Below, piece after piece: positions 42,477 to 52,000 of a stretch of 64,000 nucleotides of DNA. Within the stretch, counting starts at the first letter, position 1. Each line of letters opens with the position of its first letter. The notes beneath the pieces were generated by a model. That model was not told where the DNA came from. It saw nothing but the letters and a program-made list of their open reading frames with translations, and did not search any database. The stretch lies in NCBI RefSeq assembly GCF_013283195.1, contig NZ_JABEKT010000002.1, positions 62,001-126,000 of the forward strand, given 5' to 3'. The position numbers and the translations under genes are program-made. Source of the stretch: Ensifer adhaerens. GTDB lineage: Bacteria > Pseudomonadota > Alphaproteobacteria > Rhizobiales > Rhizobiaceae.

Positions 42477-43556
42477 ATGACCAATACCGTCAGCCTGCTG
42501 GACGTCGAAATGCGCTTTGCCGCCAGCCTGGCGATCCGGCGCATGTCACTCGAAGTCCGGTCGGGAGAGTTCTTTTCGATCCTCGGCCCGTCGGGCTGCG
42601 GCAAGACCACGCTGTTGCGCATGATTGCAGGCTTCCTGCAGCCAACCGCGGGCAGGATCTTCATCGACGGTCAGGACATGCGCGACATCCCGGCCAACCG
42701 CCGCTCGACCGCGATGATCTTCCAGTCTCTCGCGCTCTTTCCACTCATGCCGGTCTGGGAGAATATCGCCTTCGGTCTTGAAGTGCGCGGCATGAGCAAG
42801 GCCCGCCGACGGCAGGAAGCCGAGCGCTTGCTGGAACTCATCGCGCTGCCCGGCTATGGCGAGCGCATGCCGCACGAATTGTCGGGCGGGCAAAGACAGC
42901 GCGTCGCGATCGCCCGCGCGCTGGCGATCGAGCCCAAGGTGCTGCTTCTCGATGAGCCGCTATCAGCGCTCGACCTCAAACTCAGACAGCGGATGCGCGC
43001 CGAGCTTCGCGATCTCCAGAAACGCACTGGCGTCACCTTCATCTACATCACCCACGATCAATCGGAAGCACTGGCGATGTCCGACCGCGTCGCGGTGATG
43101 AGCGCCGGCGAGTTGCAGCAAGTGGGCGAGCCGCTTGAACTCTATACCAACCCGGCCACCGCCTTCGTCGCCGAATTCGTCGGCGAGAACAACATCATGT
43201 CCGGCACCGTCGTCGACACCTTCGGCGATTACGCGGTTCTTGAAGGTGCGCACGGTCGCTTTGTCGGACGCCGCAGTGCGAACCTTCAACCCCAGATGAA
43301 AGCGCGCCTCTATGTTCGGCCGGAATCGCTTTCTCTCAACCGCCAGGAACCCGAGAACCGTCTGACGGCGGTATCCAAGCGTTTCGATTTCGAAGGTGCT
43401 TTTGCCACCGCGCACGCGGTCGTTCCGCATGACAGCGATCCGCTCAGCGTCCAGTTGGCAATTCCCCATCAGCATCTCGGCGAGGCGCCCGACATCGGCA
43501 AGCCGTTCGTCGCCGGCTTCTCCCGGCAAGACGCGGTCGTTCTCGCCCATGAATGA
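42477..43556 (+). CDS. ABC transporter ATP-binding protein (PotA-like)
   Basis: The 359-residue ATPase has Walker A G-P-S-G-C-G-K-T-T from residue 37, Q-loop I-F-Q-S-L-A-L-F, signature L-S-G-G-Q-R-Q-R, Walker B L-L-L-D-E-P-L-S-A-L-D and H-loop T-H-D-Q-S-E-A. A C-terminal TOBE-type domain (about 240-355) is expected for sensing of the transporter state. It energises the importer formed with the permeases at 43549 and 44427. Its stop overlaps the next start by 8 bases. Confidence 0.95.
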   Translation: MTNTVSLLDVEMRFAASLAIRRMSLEVRSGEFFSILGPSGCGKTTLLRMIAGFLQPTAGRIFIDGQDMRDIPANRRSTAMIFQSLALFPLMPVWENIAFGLEVRGMSKARRRQEAERLLELIALPGYGERMPHELSGGQRQRVAIARALAIEPKVLLLDEPLSALDLKLRQRMRAELRDLQKRTGVTFIYITHDQSEALAMSDRVAVMSAGELQQVGEPLELYTNPATAFVAEFVGENNIMSGTVVDTFGDYAVLEGAHGRFVGRRSANLQPQMKARLYVRPESLSLNRQEPENRLTAVSKRFDFEGAFATAHAVVPHDSDPLSVQLAIPHQHLGEAPDIGKPFVAGFSRQDAVVLAHE

Positions 43557-44430
43557 GATTACCCAACGTTTCGGCAAGCATCTCGGTGGCTGCTTCATTT
43601 TGCTGGTGCTTTTCTGGCTGGCCGGTCTCGTGCTCGTTCCCAACCTGACGATGCTCGACTTCGCCCTTCGACCAAACCTGCCTGCCGCCCAGCTCGGCGG
43701 CCCGAAGGACGGCTATTTGCTCGACAATTTCCTCTACCTCTGGAACCATCCATCGCATGGCTGGATCTTCCTGAAGACCGTCTGGTCGAGCGCGCTCGTG
43801 ACGGTGCTGACATTCGTCATCTGCTATCCCATCGCCTATTGGCTGGGGCAGGTTTCGACACCAAGGCAGACATCGGCCCTGCTCGTTCTTTTGACCGTGC
43901 CCTATCTGATGAACGAGGTCCTGCGCGGGCTCTCGTGGTACATCATCCTGGCCTTCGACGGTCCGCTGAATGCCGCGCTTGTCCACCTCGGACTGCTTAG
44001 CGAACCCGTCCGGTGGTATGGCGACGGCGGCGTATTGGCGGGCATGGCCTATGCCTATCTGCTGTTCATGCTCCTGCCGATCTACAACGCCGTCAGCACG
44101 CTTGATCACGCACAGATCGATGCGGCCCGCGACCTTGGCGCCGGAACAGTGCGCATCCATCGCCGGGTCGTCCTTCCCCATGCCAAGGTAGGCATCGCGA
44201 CCGGCTGCGTCTTCACCTTCATGCTGGCGGCCGGAAGCTACATGGCGCCGGCGCTGCTCGGTGCACCGGGCAGCCGCTGGTTCACGCAGCTGATCTACGA
44301 CTGGTTCTTCGAAAGCGGCAACTGGAACCGCGGCGCGGCCTATGGCGTCACGTTGCTGGTGCTATGCCTCATCGCCGTCCTTGGGATGCTGCGCCTTTTC
44401 CAGGTCAACCTGACGAGTGCGGTCAAATGA
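43549..44430 (+). CDS. ABC transporter permease (PotB-like)
   Basis: The 293-residue inner-membrane protein has about six hydrophobic segments. The permease signature near D-A-A-R-D-L-G-A-G-T-V-R-I-H-R-R-V-V-L-P contains the E-A-A-like loop that contacts the ATPase. It begins inside the end of the ATPase gene (ATG 43549). It pairs with the second permease, whose start overlaps its stop by four bases. Confidence 0.93.
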   Translation: MNEITQRFGKHLGGCFILLVLFWLAGLVLVPNLTMLDFALRPNLPAAQLGGPKDGYLLDNFLYLWNHPSHGWIFLKTVWSSALVTVLTFVICYPIAYWLGQVSTPRQTSALLVLLTVPYLMNEVLRGLSWYIILAFDGPLNAALVHLGLLSEPVRWYGDGGVLAGMAYAYLLFMLLPIYNAVSTLDHAQIDAARDLGAGTVRIHRRVVLPHAKVGIATGCVFTFMLAAGSYMAPALLGAPGSRWFTQLIYDWFFESGNWNRGAAYGVTLLVLCLIAVLGMLRLFQVNLTSAVK

Positions 44431-45308
44431 CAAATGTGAGCACACCAGCTTCAAACCCTGTCCGGCCGGTCTCTGCAGGTCGCCTGAAAACCCGGGCGTC
44501 TCGCGTTCTCGACAGACTGCCGCGCCTCGCCTTTCGCCTCTATTTTGCGTTCTTTCTTACCTATCTGCTGCTGCCGCTGCTGATCCTGGCGGCAGCGACG
44601 TTCAACAGGAGCAGCTTTCCGACAATCGTTCCCTGGCTTGGCACGACAGACATGTGGATCGCGGCCCTGTTTCGCGATGCAGAAATGCTGAAGGCGCTCG
44701 GCAGTTCCGCCGTGATCGCGGCCGGCGTCATCGCCATCTCGCTGCCTGTCGGAACCGCCGCCGCCCTTGTGCTGACCAGCCTGCATGGCCGGGCCCGCAA
44801 CATCCTCTACGCGCTGATGGTGTCCCCGTTGCTCACACCTGGCGTCGTCATCGGCATCGCCACGCTCTTGTTCTGGCGCAAGGTCGGCATCGGCGGCGGC
44901 GTTGCGCTCAGCATTCTTGCCCAATCGAGCTTCATCATCTCGTTCGTCATGTTGATGGTCGCAGCGCGGCTGCAGCGCTTCGACAGAACGATGGAAGACG
45001 CGGCCCTCGGCTTGGGCGCCTCCCGCATCTACGTGTTTCGCCGGATCCTGCTGCCGTTCCTGCGTCCGGCGCTGGTAGGCGCGTGCTTCATCGCCTTCCT
45101 TCAGTCCTTCGAGAATTACAACACCACGCTCTTTGTTCGCGGCACCGAAACGCCGCTGACGATCTTCATCGCGTCGAAAGTGAGAGCGGGCCTGACGCCG
45201 GTCGTGAATGCACTCGGCCTCGTGATGATGATCACCACGCTTGCTGGCGCGATTGCATGGGAGGTCATTCGGCGTCGCAAGCGCATTGCGGCAGGACCGG
45301 CAACGTAA
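44427..45308 (+). CDS. ABC transporter permease (PotC-like)
   Basis: The 293-residue protein has a cytosolic N-terminal tail of about 35 residues and six membrane helices. Its ATPase-contact loop reads E-D-A-A-L-G-L-G-A-S-R-I-Y-V-F-R-R-I-L-L-P. The start overlaps the previous stop (ATGA), so the two permeases are translationally coupled. It completes the polyamine-type importer. A TIM-barrel isomerase gene follows 96 bases later and may act on the imported compound. Confidence 0.93.
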   Translation: MTNVSTPASNPVRPVSAGRLKTRASRVLDRLPRLAFRLYFAFFLTYLLLPLLILAAATFNRSSFPTIVPWLGTTDMWIAALFRDAEMLKALGSSAVIAAGVIAISLPVGTAAALVLTSLHGRARNILYALMVSPLLTPGVVIGIATLLFWRKVGIGGGVALSILAQSSFIISFVMLMVAARLQRFDRTMEDAALGLGASRIYVFRRILLPFLRPALVGACFIAFLQSFENYNTTLFVRGTETPLTIFIASKVRAGLTPVVNALGLVMMITTLAGAIAWEVIRRRKRIAAGPAT

Positions 45309-45404
45309 ACGCATCGCCTCCCTTCCCGGGCGGCGGCGCGCCGTGACAGCTCGAAGGCGGAAGGGCGGCCAAGACACTCAATCAGACACAATGGAGAATA
45401 GCCC

Positions 45405-46337
45405 TTGAAACACGGTGCTTTCGGTGTTGGCATCTCGGCGAAAAACCGGGCCGGCGACCTCACGACCCTCGGTGAAGAGTTGGATATGATCGAGGCGCTG
45501 GGCGTCGATCTCATCGAACTGCCGACCTTCGACTACGACCTCGTAATCGGTGGGAGGGTCAGGGCGCCCCAGCTTTTCGCCTTGAAGACGGCCTGCGCGG
45601 GCCGCGCCGTTGCCTATTCGGTACACGGTCCGTTGGCGATCAACCTCATGGACGGACCGACAAATACGCCGCGCCATATCGAGGTGCTGGAAGCGTCGCT
45701 CGATGTCGCCGCCGCCGTCGGCGCTGTTCACTATGTCCTGCATTCCGGCCTGACCCATGAGACCCAGGCGGCGAAAATCGAAGATGCCTATGCCCGCCAG
45801 CGCGAACTGCTCGCCGAGGCAGGCGAGCTTGCCCGGGCGCGCAACCTGATCATCTGCGTCGAGACCCTGTTCGAGTATGACGGCTGGAAGCATGCCTCGA
45901 GCCCCAAGCGGCTGGCGCAGGAGATCGCGATCGTCGACCATCCTCACATCATGGCGACAATCGATTTCAGCCACAGCTACATCAAACTGGATGCCGACGG
46001 ACGCAGGGAAAGCTTCGTGGAGGAGATTGCAGCGCTGGCGCCTGTCGCACGCCATCTGCACGTTCATGACAGTTTCGGCCGCCAGGACGATCTCTGGGCC
46101 TATACCCAAAGCGAACGCCTGGCGTACGGAAACGGTGACCTGCATCTGCCGGTCGGATGGGGTGACATTCCCTGGACGCAGCTCCTTGAGGCGTGCGAGT
46201 TCCCTGAAGGCGTTGTCTTCAACATCGAACTCGACCCCCGTTACTGGTATGCCGCCCGGGAATGCGTCGACATCACACGAGGACTTGCCGGAAAAGCCCG
46301 GATCGCAGGGCAACAGGACCGAAGCAAGGTCGCGTAA
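45405..46337 (+). CDS. sugar phosphate isomerase/epimerase family (TIM barrel, AP_endonuc_2)
   Basis: The 310-residue product matches the xylose-isomerase-like TIM barrel family: K-H-G-A-F-G-V-G-I-S-A at the start, E-L-P-T-F-D-Y, H-S-G-L-T, I-C-V-E-T-L-F-E-Y, T-I-D-F-S-H-S-Y and H-L-H-V-H-D-S-F-G carrying likely metal ligands (Glu, Asp, His). It would isomerise or epimerise a sugar or inositol-type compound. Initiation is TTG at 45405 with GGAGAA upstream; no in-frame ATG exists nearby. It follows the polyamine-type ABC operon, so that importer's ligand may instead be a substrate or conjugate related to this enzyme. Confidence 0.87.
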   Translation: MKHGAFGVGISAKNRAGDLTTLGEELDMIEALGVDLIELPTFDYDLVIGGRVRAPQLFALKTACAGRAVAYSVHGPLAINLMDGPTNTPRHIEVLEASLDVAAAVGAVHYVLHSGLTHETQAAKIEDAYARQRELLAEAGELARARNLIICVETLFEYDGWKHASSPKRLAQEIAIVDHPHIMATIDFSHSYIKLDADGRRESFVEEIAALAPVARHLHVHDSFGRQDDLWAYTQSERLAYGNGDLHLPVGWGDIPWTQLLEACEFPEGVVFNIELDPRYWYAARECVDITRGLAGKARIAGQQDRSKVA

Positions 46338-46484
46338 CGAGGGGTAAACGTGGAGGAGGTGCAGCACAACGCATGGCTGATGTGTTGCGTTGCACCGAAC
46401 CGGTCCACTGCCGCCGCTTGGCCGCGGCATGTGCGACAGTTCGAACGTGGCAAAAGACTGAGCGGACAACCCGCTCGGAGGCCG

Positions 46485-47144
46485 TCACGGCTTGCCCGGA
46501 TTGCTCAAATGCCGCTGCGCCATCAGCGCCGCTTCAACGCGGTTCTTCGTTCCGAGCTTCACCAGCAGCCGGCTGACATGGAACTTGACGGTCTTGATCT
46601 GGACACCCATTTCCTCGGCAATCGCGCGATTGGTGTAGCCGCGACCGAGCAGGCGGAAGACGATCTCTTCCTTGGGCGAAAGCGCATCGATCAGCTTGCC
46701 GGCCTTGTGCTCCTCCGTCCTGTTGCGGATAACGCCGAAAAGCCGCATGCCGAGATTGGGCGACATATAGGACCGCCCCTCGGCAACCGCGACGATGGCC
46801 GCAACCAGCTCCGGTGCGGGCGTGCCCTTCAAGACGTAGCCGGCGGCTCCGGCGTCAAGCGCCTCGAGCACATCGTCGTCTTCCTCCGAGACGGTCAGCA
46901 TCACGACCTTGGTGTCGGGCCACCGGCTGGTGATATCGCGCGCGGCCTCGATGCCGTTGCCCGGCATGGAGATGTCGAGCAAGGCGACATTGGGCGACAA
47001 GCGCTCGACAAGACCGAGCGCTTCCGCCTTCGTGCCGCCCTCGCCGATCACCGAGAGACCTTCCTCCAACCGGAGCGCCTGCAGCACACCCATACGAAAC
47101 AGGGAATGGTCGTCGACGACGATGACCGAGGTCGTTTCACTCAT
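46485..47144 (-). CDS. LuxR/NarL-type response regulator
   Basis: The 219-residue protein has a receiver domain (V-V-D-D-H-S near the start, phospho-acceptor Asp57 in L-L-D-I-S-M-P, T-V-S and G-Y-V-L-K-G) and a C-terminal LuxR helix-turn-helix (about 155-215, L-S-P-K-E-E-I-V-F-R-L-L-G-R-G-Y-T-N-R-A-I-A). The ATG at 47144 follows GGAGGGGGA and overlaps the kinase stop by 8 bases. It is the partner of the kinase upstream; likely targets include the divergent peroxidase-RTX gene, which is inference. Confidence 0.94.
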   Translation of the reverse strand: MSETTSVIVVDDHSLFRMGVLQALRLEEGLSVIGEGGTKAEALGLVERLSPNVALLDISMPGNGIEAARDITSRWPDTKVVMLTVSEEDDDVLEALDAGAAGYVLKGTPAPELVAAIVAVAEGRSYMSPNLGMRLFGVIRNRTEEHKAGKLIDALSPKEEIVFRLLGRGYTNRAIAEEMGVQIKTVKFHVSRLLVKLGTKNRVEAALMAQRHLSNPGKP

Positions 47145-48609
47145 CAAGCATTCCCCCTCCAAGATCGAGCGTCATGGTCAACACCGCGCCTGCCGGCCGC
47201 GGTTCGAACTCCAGCGTGCCGCCGAGGCTTTCGACCCGTTGGCGCAGGCCATGAATGCCAAGCCCACCGTCGCCAGTCCCTTGTGGAGCAGGTTCGCCCG
47301 GGCGCCTTCCGCCGTCTCGCACGCTCAGCTTCAAGATCGCACCATCGATGTGGCAGGTCACCCGTTGATCGTTGCCGGAGGCATGGCGGTGGGCGTTGTT
47401 GAGCCCCTCCTGGACGAAGCGATAGGCGCAGGTCTTGATGACGGTCGGAAGGGCGATGCGGGCGCCAGACGTCTCGACGAGAACGGTGGTAGCCGTGCGC
47501 GCTTCGTGCAGCTTGACGGCGCGCGCGACGACCTGCTCCAGATTGAGCCTGTCGATGTCGGGCAAAAGCAGCGAGCGGGCGATCATGCGGATTTCGTGCA
47601 GTGCCTCTTCCAGGGTCCGGCCGATCGCTTCCAGAGAATGCTCCCGCTCTCCCTTGGTCTTGGCGCGGCGCGCCGGTTCGATCTGCAGGACGGCAAAGCC
47701 GATGAGCTGTGCCGGCCCGTCGTGAAGATCGGCGCCGATGCCGCGGGTCAGCTTCTCGTTGAAATCCGTCAATCGCAAGGAGGCCAGGCGGGCGCGGTCG
47801 CGCAGCATACGGATTTCTTCCGACACCCGCTCTGCCTCGTCGGCGCGCTGCTGAAGTTTCCGGCGTTGTCGCTCGATCGTTGCACTGCCGCGATGCACGA
47901 TGCCGAACAGGCCAAGCATGATCAGGGCGGAGGCACCTGCGACGATGATCCAGCTGCTAAGCCGCACCTCGAAGATTTCCCGGTGCAGAAGCTCGGTGTC
48001 CTCGTGCACCTCGGCAACCGCGACGATCGCCGCGCTGTCGGCACGACGCACCGGACTGTAGATTTCCAAATAGCGCATGCTGAAATTGCGAAGCGTGTGC
48101 TCGTCGGCGCCCAGGTCCGCATACTCGGAGGCAACCTCGCCGCCTAAGGCCCGCACGAGCCCCGCCGGCGGATTGAAGCGGCGACCGATCAGCTGCCGGG
48201 TTGTGGAATAGGCCACCGTGCCGTCCGGGCGCCAGAGCTCGAAATAGGGAAAGCTGCTGCGGAATTGCTCGTCGGCGAAGAGGTGGTCGAGTTTCACGAT
48301 CGTCGCCGGTGACAGTTCCTTTGCCTGGTCCAACTCCTGGGCCATCGGCTCCAGGATGCTCTGCATGAAAAGTGCTGTCGATGCCGCCCGATCGTGGGCG
48401 GCGTTCTTGGAAACCTCTTCGGAAATCAAATAGCCGGCGACCGCGGCGGCAACAAGGATAAGCACGCTGCTCGCCAGCAGAAACTGGACAGACAAGGTCT
48501 GTCGGCGGAACCAGGCGCCTGGCAACGACCACCGCCCGCCCGCAACCGGATCAAGGTGCCGCTGCTGTGCCGGAGTATTGCCCGCCATGCCACCCAGAAG
48601 ATCAGTCAA
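47137..48609 (-). CDS. NarX-type sensor histidine kinase (HisKA_3)
   Basis: The 490-residue kinase has a membrane helix (about 41-63), a periplasmic sensor of about 150 residues, a second helix (about 218-238), a coiled linker and the HisKA_3 dimerisation motif with His296 in A-D-L-H-D-G-P-A-Q. An HATPase domain at the C-terminus has G-G-L-G-I-H-G-L-R-Q-R-V. It autophosphorylates in response to an unknown periplasmic signal and passes phosphate to the response regulator it overlaps. Initiation is probably TTG at 48609 (GGAGGGAG upstream); ATG 48588 is possible. It is divergent from the giant RTX peroxidase gene. Confidence 0.93.
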   Translation of the reverse strand: MTDLLGGMAGNTPAQQRHLDPVAGGRWSLPGAWFRRQTLSVQFLLASSVLILVAAAVAGYLISEEVSKNAAHDRAASTALFMQSILEPMAQELDQAKELSPATIVKLDHLFADEQFRSSFPYFELWRPDGTVAYSTTRQLIGRRFNPPAGLVRALGGEVASEYADLGADEHTLRNFSMRYLEIYSPVRRADSAAIVAVAEVHEDTELLHREIFEVRLSSWIIVAGASALIMLGLFGIVHRGSATIERQRRKLQQRADEAERVSEEIRMLRDRARLASLRLTDFNEKLTRGIGADLHDGPAQLIGFAVLQIEPARRAKTKGEREHSLEAIGRTLEEALHEIRMIARSLLLPDIDRLNLEQVVARAVKLHEARTATTVLVETSGARIALPTVIKTCAYRFVQEGLNNAHRHASGNDQRVTCHIDGAILKLSVRDGGRRPGEPAPQGTGDGGLGIHGLRQRVESLGGTLEFEPRPAGAVLTMTLDLGGGMLDE

Positions 48610-49038
48610 ACTGCGCCGCTCCCTCCTTCGGGTCGTGCGCGAAGTCGAAATTGTCCGCGCACGAAAATCAAGACGCTGCCTTGCTGGATGATGATCGCAG
48701 TATTTTCATAAATTGAAAGAGCGTCGGCGAACAACATCTTAGGGTTGGACTATATCTGGACCTAAGTCCAGTATCCCTTGCGGTCCTATTCTACCTGCCG
48801 CGCCGACAGTGGTCGGACTGCCGGTGCGACATTCGTCGGCAATTTCGCCCGACTTTGCGACGTTTCTTTCTTCGCCGTTTCCTCCGAACATCTGAGCATC
48901 AACACGAAGGTCCTGATCAAGAGATCGGACAAGAAGACGATTTGCAGCCGACGGGCGCAGGCGACGCCTGCCCGCCGGGCGGTGAAACTTTGGCAAAAAC
49001 CGGCGGGCGCGGCTGCGTTACGGCCGACGGAGGGGAAA
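48610..49038. promoter_or_regulatory. divergent promoter region between kinase and RTX-peroxidase genes, with inverted repeat
   Basis: This 429-base region holds CTGGAC (48756-48761) and GTCCAG (48766-48771) around a CTAA spacer, with a further TTGGAC at 48746-48751. The symmetric block is a plausible operator for the adjacent LuxR-type regulator. The peroxidase frame is open from 48778, but the 49039 start has the ribosome-binding site. No other gene or RNA is evident. Confidence 0.4.
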
Positions 49039-52000
49039 ATGGTACAGCTTAACCGAAACGACCTCGACTTCATCCTGAAGCAGATCAAGATCGCTGAGGC
49101 GCACACGGCCGCCATCGAAGGCGGCGCCGACCCCCGGACAGCGCTCGAGCAGCTGGTATCAAGCCCGCTGCTTCCCTACGGCCTGCGCACCGTTGACGGC
49201 TCGTACAACAACTTCCAGCCGAACATGACGCATTTTGGTTCTTCGGACCAGGTGATGGCCCGGCTGCTGACACCAAATTATGCGGCCGCAGAAACCAACA
49301 TCCGCAACGGCCTGCCAACCAGCTACGCAGATCTCAGCGGTTCGGTCTACGACAGCCAGCCGCGCATGATATCCAACATCGTGGCCGACCAGTCCCTGAA
49401 CAATCCGGCCGCCATTTCCGGCGCACTTGCCTCCGTCGGCATCACCGGCTCGCAGGCACTGCAGATCATTGGCGAGGTGATGCAGTTGCAGGCGGTGGCC
49501 CGGGCCGCGCATGCAGCCGTCGCCGACGCTGCGGCAGACGCTGACGCCGCCGTGGCTGCTGCCAACGTTATCGTCGCGAGCGCGCAAACCGCGCAGGCCA
49601 TAGCACAGTCCGCCTTCGATACGGCAGCGGCCGGGCAGGCAGTCGCCGCACAGGGCCTCGGCGCCGCCAACGCGACGCTGGCGTCAGCCGTCGCAGCACG
49701 CGATGGACATGCCTCCGTCGTCACCGCCGCCCAATCCGCCGTCGCCGCCGCGCTCGTCGCCAGCCAGTCCGCTGCAGCTGCGGCCGCCGCCGCGGAAGCG
49801 TCCAAGAACATTGCGTTTGCCAATCTGGGCCTCGCCCAGCAGGCCGAAGCCAATGCGCTCGCCGCCTTCCAGAATGACCCGAGTCCTGCCAATGCCGCAG
49901 CCTATGCGGCGGCTGTCGATGCCCGTGAAGAAGCACAGATCATTCATGCCCAGGCCGTCGAGGATCATGAGGATGCGGTTGCTGTCCTTGGATCGGCCCA
50001 GTCGGCACATGCCGCGACGATCTCCGTCCTCCAGGACGCCATCGCCGAGCAGCAAGTGCTGTCCAACGCAGTCAACGTGGCCCAGGCGGAGGCTGCAGAT
50101 GCGGCAACCGCTCTTGCCAATGCCGACGCAAGCCTGAGCGCTGCCACCAACGACCTCGCCCAGGCAAACGACGCCCTTGCCGACGCGATCGAGGCGCGCG
50201 ATGCCATTCCGACTGACGGCGCCGCAACGGCAGCTGCCGTCGCTGCCGCAGCGGCCGCCGATGCTGCCGTGATTGCCGAAGTCACGTCACACGGCGTGAC
50301 GATGGACGGCGACAACGTCTTCATCAAGAACATTGCCGCCGACCTTGGCGACACCGCCTCCTTTAACGGGTTCATGACGATTTTCGGCCAGTTCTTCGAC
50401 CACGGCCTCGACCTCACCGCCAAGGGTGGCAGCGGCAACGTCATCATTCCGCTGCAGCCCGATGACCCGCTCTACGTGCCGGGCAGCCAGACCAACTTCA
50501 TGGTTCTCACCCGCGCGACCAACGACGCCGTACATGCCGGGCCTGACGGCCAGGTCGGGACGTCCGACGACATCCGTGATCATCGCAACGAAACCACGCC
50601 CTGGATCGACCTCAACCAGGTCTATACCTCGAACCCGTCGCACCAGGTGTTCCTGCGCGAATATGTGATGGTCGGCGGCAAGCCGATGGCAACCGGCCAG
50701 ATGCTCGAGGGCGCCAACGGCGGACCACCGACCTGGGCCGACATCAAGGCCCAGGCGCGCGAGCTGCTCGGCATCGAGCTCAGCGATCTCAACGTCCATA
50801 GCGTGCCGCTTCTGGTCACCGACCTCTATGGCGAGTTCGTGCGCGGCGCCAACGGCCTGCCGCTGATGGTGACGGCGACGGGACCCGTCGAAGGCAATCT
50901 CGCAGCGCCGCTCAATGCGCTGACCAGCCTCAGCGCCGGCCGGGCCTTCCTCAACGACATCGCCCACAACGCGGTGCCGAGCGCGCCGATCGACCATGAC
51001 CGCAACCCGGCGACAGCACCCGTGGCGGTGCTGCCGGATGCCGACAATGTGACCGGCAACCCCATCACCCCGAACCAGTTCGGCTTCAACCTAACTTACG
51101 ATGACGAGCTGCTGAACGCGCATTTCATCGTCGGCGACGGCCGCGGCAACGAGAACATCGCGCTGACCGCGACGCACTCGATCTTCCACAGCGAGCACAA
51201 CCGCCAGGTCGACGCCATCAAGGCGACGGTGTTGGCCGAAGGCGATCTGGCGCTGCTCAACGAATGGCTCCTGGTCGATGTTACAAGCCTGCCCACCGAC
51301 CTTTCTGGCTTGATCTGGGACGGTGAGCGCCTCTTCCAGGCGGCCCGCTTCTCCACCGAAATGGTCTACCAGCACCTGGTCTTCGAAGAGTTCGTCCGCG
51401 CCGTTGCCCCGCAGATCGATCCGTTCGTGTTCTCGCATTCGGTCGAGATCGACGCGGTGATCTATGAGGAATTTGCCCAGGTCGTCTATCGCTTCGGTCA
51501 CTCGATGCTCGCCGAGAACGTCGAAATGCTGAAGCTCAGCAACAACGCGGCAACCCCTGAAGAAGTCGGCCTGATCGATGCGTTCCTGAACCCGGTGATC
51601 TTCAACAGCGCGGGTGTGGATGCTCATGCGGCGTCCGGCGCCATCCTGCGCGGCATGACCCGTCAGGTCGGCAACGAAATCGACGAATTCATGACCAGCG
51701 CGCTGCGCAACAACCTCGTGGGCCTGCCGCTGGATCTGGCGGCACTCAACATGGCGCGCGCCCGGGAAACCGGCGTGCCCTCACTCAACGAGGCCCGGCG
51801 GCAGATCTACGAGCAGACGAACGACACCTACCTCAAGCCCTATACGAGCTGGGCCGACTTCGCCCAGCATATCAAGAACCCGCTCTCGGTCGTCAACTTC
51901 ATTGCCGCCTATGGCACGCATGATGCGATCATCGGCGCTACGACCGCGGAAGCCAAGCGCGACGCCGCCTGGGATCTGGTCTTCGGCGTTGCCGGGGAGA

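Noticed and set aside
48778-49038. N-terminal extension of the RTX peroxidase to 48778
   Set aside because: The extension is Arg- and Cys-rich, without homology, and lacks a ribosome-binding site, whereas ATG 49039 has GAGGGGAAA at a proper distance.
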